Positions 1 through 64,000 of a DNA stretch of 64,000 nucleotides are shown here, piece by piece (the stretch's first letter is position 1; each line of letters opens with the position of its first letter). Under the pieces are notes generated by a model. The model saw nothing but the letters and a program-made list of their open reading frames with translations. It made no database searches and had not been told where the DNA came from. The stretch spans positions 92,488 through 156,487 of the forward strand of contig BAAHQB010000364.1 in the NCBI GenBank assembly GCA_054601695.1, written 5' to 3'. The translations under genes were made by a program, and so were the position numbers. This DNA is from Amorphochlora amoebiformis. Taxonomy: Eukaryota; Cercozoa; Chlorarachniophyceae.

Positions 1-28
1 TATATTATATATATATTATATATATATA

Positions 29-61
<33 letters not shown>

Positions 62-127
62 ATATGAGTGTATATAAATATATACATCATTATCTCTAGT
101 GAATAATATGGAGTACAGCAGCACAGG

Positions 128-660
128 TAGGGTTAATTAGGGTTAGGATCAGATTATCCAGCAAATATTAGGGTTTACGGTTAGGAATATGGTTCGTGCT
201 TAGGTTTAAGGATAGGCTTTATGGATTAGATTTTGGGGTTTGAGTTAGGGTTAGGATTAGGGTTGGGTTGATAAGGGCTAGGATTCGGGCTAGGAATGGG
301 TTTATTGCCTGCCGGTAGTACCGAATATTACCGGATAGTACCGGGCTCGGGGTTAGGGTTAGGGTTAGATTTGGGTTAGGGTAGGATTCGGGTTATAGGA
401 TAATATGATGTGCGCTATAACGCGTTGCCATCATGTATGCTTTGGGCTACGGCTAGGGCTCCGGCTAGGGTCAGGGCTGGGACTAGAGGTAGAGTTAGGA
501 TGAGATTGTTTATCATGTCTTAGTCCTTAGACCATTGACTCCTCCACATTGTGGGGCAAGAGTTAGGGTCAGGGTTAGGGCTAGGGTTAGGGCTAGGGTT
601 AGGGCTAGGGTTAGGGTTAGAGATAGGTTACGGTGAGGTTAGGGCTACGTTTTAAAGATG
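128..660. repeat. Degenerate TTAGGG patch
   Basis: Variant units (GGGTTAGGG, GGGCTAGGG, GGATTAGG) are mixed with short unique bits, including GCCGGTAGTACCG at 311-322. No gene resolved. Confidence 0.7.
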
Positions 661-678
661 GTATATGCATGTTAAATG

Positions 679-718
<40 letters not shown>

Positions 719-877
719 GACATACAGTAACAAGACCGGACACATGAGAGTTTTCTGACCCTTTAATGGCGTGTATACATGTTCTCCTCATGTACACGTG
801 TCTGTACCATGAACATCTACGGTGTTTTAATGCGTGTGTGTGTGGGTAACCATCTCTATCTTTGTGTGTGTTATATG

Positions 878-912
<35 letters not shown>

Positions 913-959
913 TCACATACATATGTGTCTGTCTCTGTGAATGTATCATGTGTGTCTGT

Positions 960-1800
960 CTCTGTGAACGTATCTACATAGTCCGTAGTATACCGGTCTA
1001 TTCATCCGAGTACACTTGCTTATCCACAAATTTGCATACGTACACATTTACGGATATTTTCATATTTCCATACGATCATGTCATACCCGGACAACAAGCC
1101 CTGAATCTTATCCTTTTGATCCCGACGAAACGCTTGGACACTAAAACCGTGGCCTCTCTATCCGTCTGCCGCGACAGCAGCTCAAGAAGCGAAGCATACG
1201 CACCGCGGTCACCGACTTACGACCCATTTATTCGCTCAATTCGGTTTCATCTTCCAGGAGAACTTTATTTATTAACCCTCTAATCCTTTAGGTTCTAACC
1301 CAACTTCCGAAGTCACAGCGAAGTGCTGTTCTCTTAAACAATCGAATCAATTATGGTATTTTTGTCCATATAGTTTTAACATTTAATATCCGCTTGCCCT
1401 TTAATAAAATCATACCCTTGATGAAATCAAATTATCTTAGCTATTTCCCCCAAAATCCAACCACCGATGGTCTGGTGTCCTCGAATTACCTCCTCGCATG
1501 ACCTCGTTTGTGCGCGGATGGGGTTGGCCTCGCGCCTCTAACACTCTCTCTCGAAGAGCTGCACGCCCTGAGCTCAGTCTCCAAAAACCTGACTCGCTGC
1601 ATCTACTGACTAGAGGGAGGGACCCTTTCGACCGTATCCATCAATCTGACAGTCGCGTCGCGACGGCCGCTGAGCGGCGTGACCAGCGTGACCGCCGGGG
1701 GGGGGATGCGCGAAAGGGAAGGCAGACACACCTCCCAGATTTACACAGGATTCAGTGCGCCTGCGGCCGTCCCCAGCTCGTTTCGAATGAAGGGTGGTAA
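960..1800. other. Unique island without a resolved gene
   Basis: About 840 bp of normal-complexity sequence. Seen but not supported: a 28-codon minus-strand frame 1141-1227 (MGRKSVTAVRMLRFLSCCRG...), and a plus-strand stretch 1515-1605 reading DGVGLAPLTLSLEELHALSS before a TGA. The GC-rich part 1500-1790 is open on both strands. It may hold a promoter or outer exons of a gene off the left edge. Confidence 0.4.
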
Positions 1801-1905
1801 CGCATGCATATATGTATTTTGAGTGTATGGGTGTCACACGGGCACGCCGTATGTATGTATATATGTATGTATGTACGTATGTTTGCATGTGTGTATGTAT
1901 GTATG

Positions 1906-2215
<310 letters not shown>

Positions 2216-2387
2216 CCTCCCTCCGGCTCCGTCATGCTCAGTCGATGGAGTCGGGCCTTACTATCCACCATGATATGCTTAGATCCTTGAGCTTCCGTCC
2301 TTGCATGTCCTGCCAGACGATCTCGTCATCCTCTGGATCGATTGCATACCATATTTGCTTTCCAGTTCGTTGAGCTCCTTAAGCCAT

Positions 2388-2777
2388 TCATACATGATCG
2401 TAATCATTCTCCTTGAGCTTTGTCACCAGTTGTTCCATATTGTTGAGTCCAACGTAGTTGACATTGATGGTCTTATCCTTCCAGTCATCACTGAATCTTG
2501 TATCGCCATTTGCATAGTCAGTATCCACATTAGTGACATCCCCGATGTGTGGCCATGCGGCATCCTTCGCCTCGGCCGTGAGGGTACACATGCGTAGTAG
2601 CCGATCCCCAACATCATATTCCTTCAAATCGTCGATGTGTCGCTGTGGATTCCTGCCTATGCGCTTGTCAGTGACGATTTCGTAGATTTTCTTTCCGATG
2701 CGCCTCACGATCCTAAATGGTGTCGACCATGGGTCCTCATGCTTCGCCCGTAACCTTTCATGGATGCGTTGTCGCAC
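2388..2777 (-). pseudogene. Integrase C-terminal fragment (Ty3/gypsy pol)
   Basis: The frame contains DPWSTPFRIVRRIGKKIYEI and RHIDDLKEY. This matches the GPY/F-like module and the H-x-x-x-LK-x-Y ending seen at the C-terminus of Ty3/gypsy integrases. The following 70 residues are a tail. No catalytic core is present. Confidence 0.75.
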
Positions 2778-2900
2778 AAGTTGTCCAACCTTGAGTTCGC
2801 GTCCATCGTATGGTATCTGTTGTCGAAAAATACATCCTCGCCTTCCTTAGATGATCCTTGCAACAGACGCGATGTGGAAATCCATCCCGATCGAACCCTT

Positions 2901-2955
2901 TCATTGCTGGATTTTCACTCCAAAGATCGGGGTTCGATTCCCCGCGTGGAAGCCA
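2901..2955 (-). other. Primer-binding site extended to a half tRNA-Glu
   Basis: The plus strand reads as the 3' half of a tRNA. It has an anticodon arm with loop TTTTCAC (anticodon TTC, Glu), a T-arm CGGGG-TTCGATT-CCCCG, an acceptor strand CGTGGAA, discriminator G and CCA, and the CCA abuts the LTR. Usual sites match only 8-18 nt of the tRNA; here about 50 nt are tRNA-like. Confidence 0.75.
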
Positions 2956-3129
2956 TGTTATGTTCACTCTTTTTTTAACTCCTTGTCAATGAATGCCTTG
3001 ATGAATTCTGTGACTTCAATTTATAACTAGTGCTTCATTCTCGATATTCTACTTCTAGTTGTTTCTAGAACATTCTAGAAGTTTCTACGAATTTCTCCGG
3101 AATTTCCTTTCCCTTTCCGGAACCAATAT

Positions 3130-3133
<4 letters not shown>
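2956..3133 (-). repeat. 5' LTR
   Basis: 178 bp, minus-strand start TGTGATATTGGTTCC, end CATAACA followed by TGG. Similar to the 3' LTR but lacking about 17 bp near its start and carrying internal differences. Confidence 0.8.
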
Positions 3134-4310
<1,177 letters not shown>

Positions 4311-4326
4311 ATCAGGATACATGTAC

Positions 4327-19168
<14,842 letters not shown>

Positions 19169-19397
19169 AGAGAGCTCCGAACACAGGGGTCAGGGGAAGA
19201 AGCTGTTGCGCGGGACACGCGTTCTCATTTTGGTCACTCCGATGTGTCACGAGTTTCCTGTAAGGATATCATTTGTGATATCTCATGATATTAAAAATGG
19301 ATATCCATTTATCAAATAACCAAGACCTCTAACCCTTCCCCCAGGCCGCATAATTGTTTCAAAAAATCTGCAATAACACACGTGCCTGGGTTCCGAA
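19169..19397. promoter_or_regulatory. Shared bidirectional promoter interval of genes A and B
   Basis: 229 bp of repeat-free sequence separate two outward-facing start codons, ATG on the minus strand at 19168 and ATG on the plus strand at 19398, both opening signal-peptide-like leaders. It contains several short palindromes (GATATC, ATGGATATCCAT, CACGTG at 19378). No TATA box is convincing. It is the longest stretch between 17.7 and 20 kb without simple repeats. Confidence 0.6.
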
Positions 19398-40052
<20,655 letters not shown>

Positions 40053-40703
40053 GCTTATAGGTCTATCTATCATTGGTAACCATGCAGATTGAACTTATAG
40101 GTCTGTCTATCATTGGTAACCATGCAGATTGAACTTATAGGTCTGTCTATCATTGGTAATCATGCAGATTGAACTTATACTCTAGATACTATTGGTAATG
40201 ATGCAAATGCCCTCTTAGAACTTAACTAGCCGATTGAACTTATAGGTCTATCTATCATTGGTAATCATTGGTAACCATGCAGATTGAACTTATATGATTG
40301 GTAATCATTGATACAAATGCCCTCTTAGAGCTTACTTATAGGTCTATCTATCATTGGTATGCAGATTGAACTTATATCATTAGAACTTAACTAGCCGATT
40401 GACTTATAGGTCTAGCTATCACTAGTATTAGTAACCTAGATAGGTACTGTAACGCTAGTACTATCTACGACAAATACATGATCTAAATGATATATATACC
40501 ATTGTCTAAGATTGTATAGTTTCAAAAAACTGATGTATTCTAGTGCTGCATGTATAGCTAGTTTTAAAAAACCTGATGTAGCATGTAATAGTTTTTTAAA
40601 AATAAATCAAAAAACTGACACATTAGCTTTCATCCCACAATGCTCATGCTGACCCCAGGACCGATTTTATTTTCCGTCAATCCTAATATTTATTGAAACG
40701 TGA
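40053..40703 (+). repeat. Gene B 3' flank: 45-bp degenerate tandem repeats, then AT-rich tail
   Basis: From 40036 to about 40440 variants of a unit reading CAGATTGAACTTATAGGTCT and CATTGGTAACCATG recur about eight times. Some copies contain GCAAATGCCCTCTTAGA, a relative of the last-exon sequence. 40480-40700 is non-repetitive apart from a doubled AAAAAACTGATGTA-type motif, and AATAAA occurs at about 40598. It is probably 3' UTR and terminator of gene B. Confidence 0.5.
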
Positions 40704-40788
40704 ATGTATGTATACATATATATATATATATATATACATATTCAATATATATATATATATATATATATATTATGTATATATATATGTA

Positions 40789-40825
<37 letters not shown>

Positions 40826-40865
40826 TAAACTGTGTGGATATATGATATACGTATGTCCATATATG

Positions 40866-40900
<35 letters not shown>

Positions 40901-40940
40901 GTGTGTATAAATTATATATACAGATACCTAGATACTGTAA

Positions 40941-40982
<42 letters not shown>

Positions 40983-41013
40983 CTCTAATATATACACATA
41001 TACACACATATAT

Positions 41014-41049
<36 letters not shown>

Positions 41050-41064
41050 ACATATATATTATAC

Positions 41065-41115
<51 letters not shown>

Positions 41116-41128
41116 ATATAAATAAACA

Positions 41129-41168
41129 AATACCACTTTTCTTGTCCGCATCCAATATGTCACCCGTG

Positions 41169-41172
<4 letters not shown>
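41129..41172 (-). CDS. Gene C terminal region (stop across the junction, or one more exon)
   Basis: Acceptor ATTAATAG| at 41173. With the phase carried from exon ee the next bases complete Arg and then TGA. In phase 1 the same segment reads DTGDILDADKKS with donor G|GTATTT, which would need another exon in between. Confidence 0.4.
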
Positions 41173-63275
<22,103 letters not shown>

Positions 63276-63276
63276 C

Positions 63277-64000
<724 letters not shown>

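Noticed and set aside
2886-2955. A nuclear tRNA-Glu gene
   Set aside because: The 5' half does not fold into acceptor and D arms, CCA is encoded, and it abuts an LTR. A primer-binding site explains it better.

Overview
The window is nuclear DNA of a eukaryote. It is dominated by long (TA)n microsatellite tracts, internal TTAGGG/CCCTAA (telomere-type) arrays, and blocks of CT/GA, CA, CG and minisatellite repeat. Almost every long open frame is repeat read as protein ([24 protein letters not shown]) and is not a gene. The short islands of ordinary sequence between the repeats behave differently. Nearly all can be read as exons bounded by AG and GT, and their reading phases join end to end over tens of kilobases.

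Three intron-dense genes were assembled by hand this way. Gene A (minus, about 19168 to 4327, 21 exons, about 495 codons) begins with a signal-peptide-like and Arg/Ala-rich leader. It has a short cold-shock-like stretch and an unrecognised middle, and it ends in a SpoU/TrmH-family RNA 2'-O-methyltransferase domain with all three family motifs spread over nine exons. Gene B (plus, 19398 to 40052, up to 42 exons, 2682 nt = 894 codons including the stop) begins with a second signal-peptide-like leader, has Arg/Ser-rich and (RATPPPT)n regions, and is otherwise unrecognised. Gene C (minus, from the right edge at about 63275 to about 41169, at least 33 exons) encodes a multi-pass membrane protein with a cysteine-rich C-terminal part and is unrecognised.

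A and B are divergent and share a 229-bp repeat-free promoter interval. B and C converge around 40.1-41.2 kb. Telomeric repeats lie inside the introns, mostly with the C-rich strand in the sense direction. That strand supplies CTAAC (branch-point-like) and, through CCCTAG variants, 3' splice sites. Many exons have partial copies of their own splice-site edges scattered through the neighbouring TA-rich intron.

Left of gene A are a degenerate telomeric patch (128-660), a unique island (about 960-1800) with no convincing gene, and a compact LTR retroelement (2048-3133). The retroelement is reduced to two LTRs, an unusually long tRNA-Glu-like primer-binding site and a Ty3/gypsy-type integrase C-terminus, and it sits in a TA tract.

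Lineage: TTAGGG repeats, extreme intron density and leaders resembling bipartite plastid presequences would fit an alga with a secondary plastid (a chlorarachniophyte is one possibility). This is inference only. Exon joins were checked by phase arithmetic, not by transcript data.
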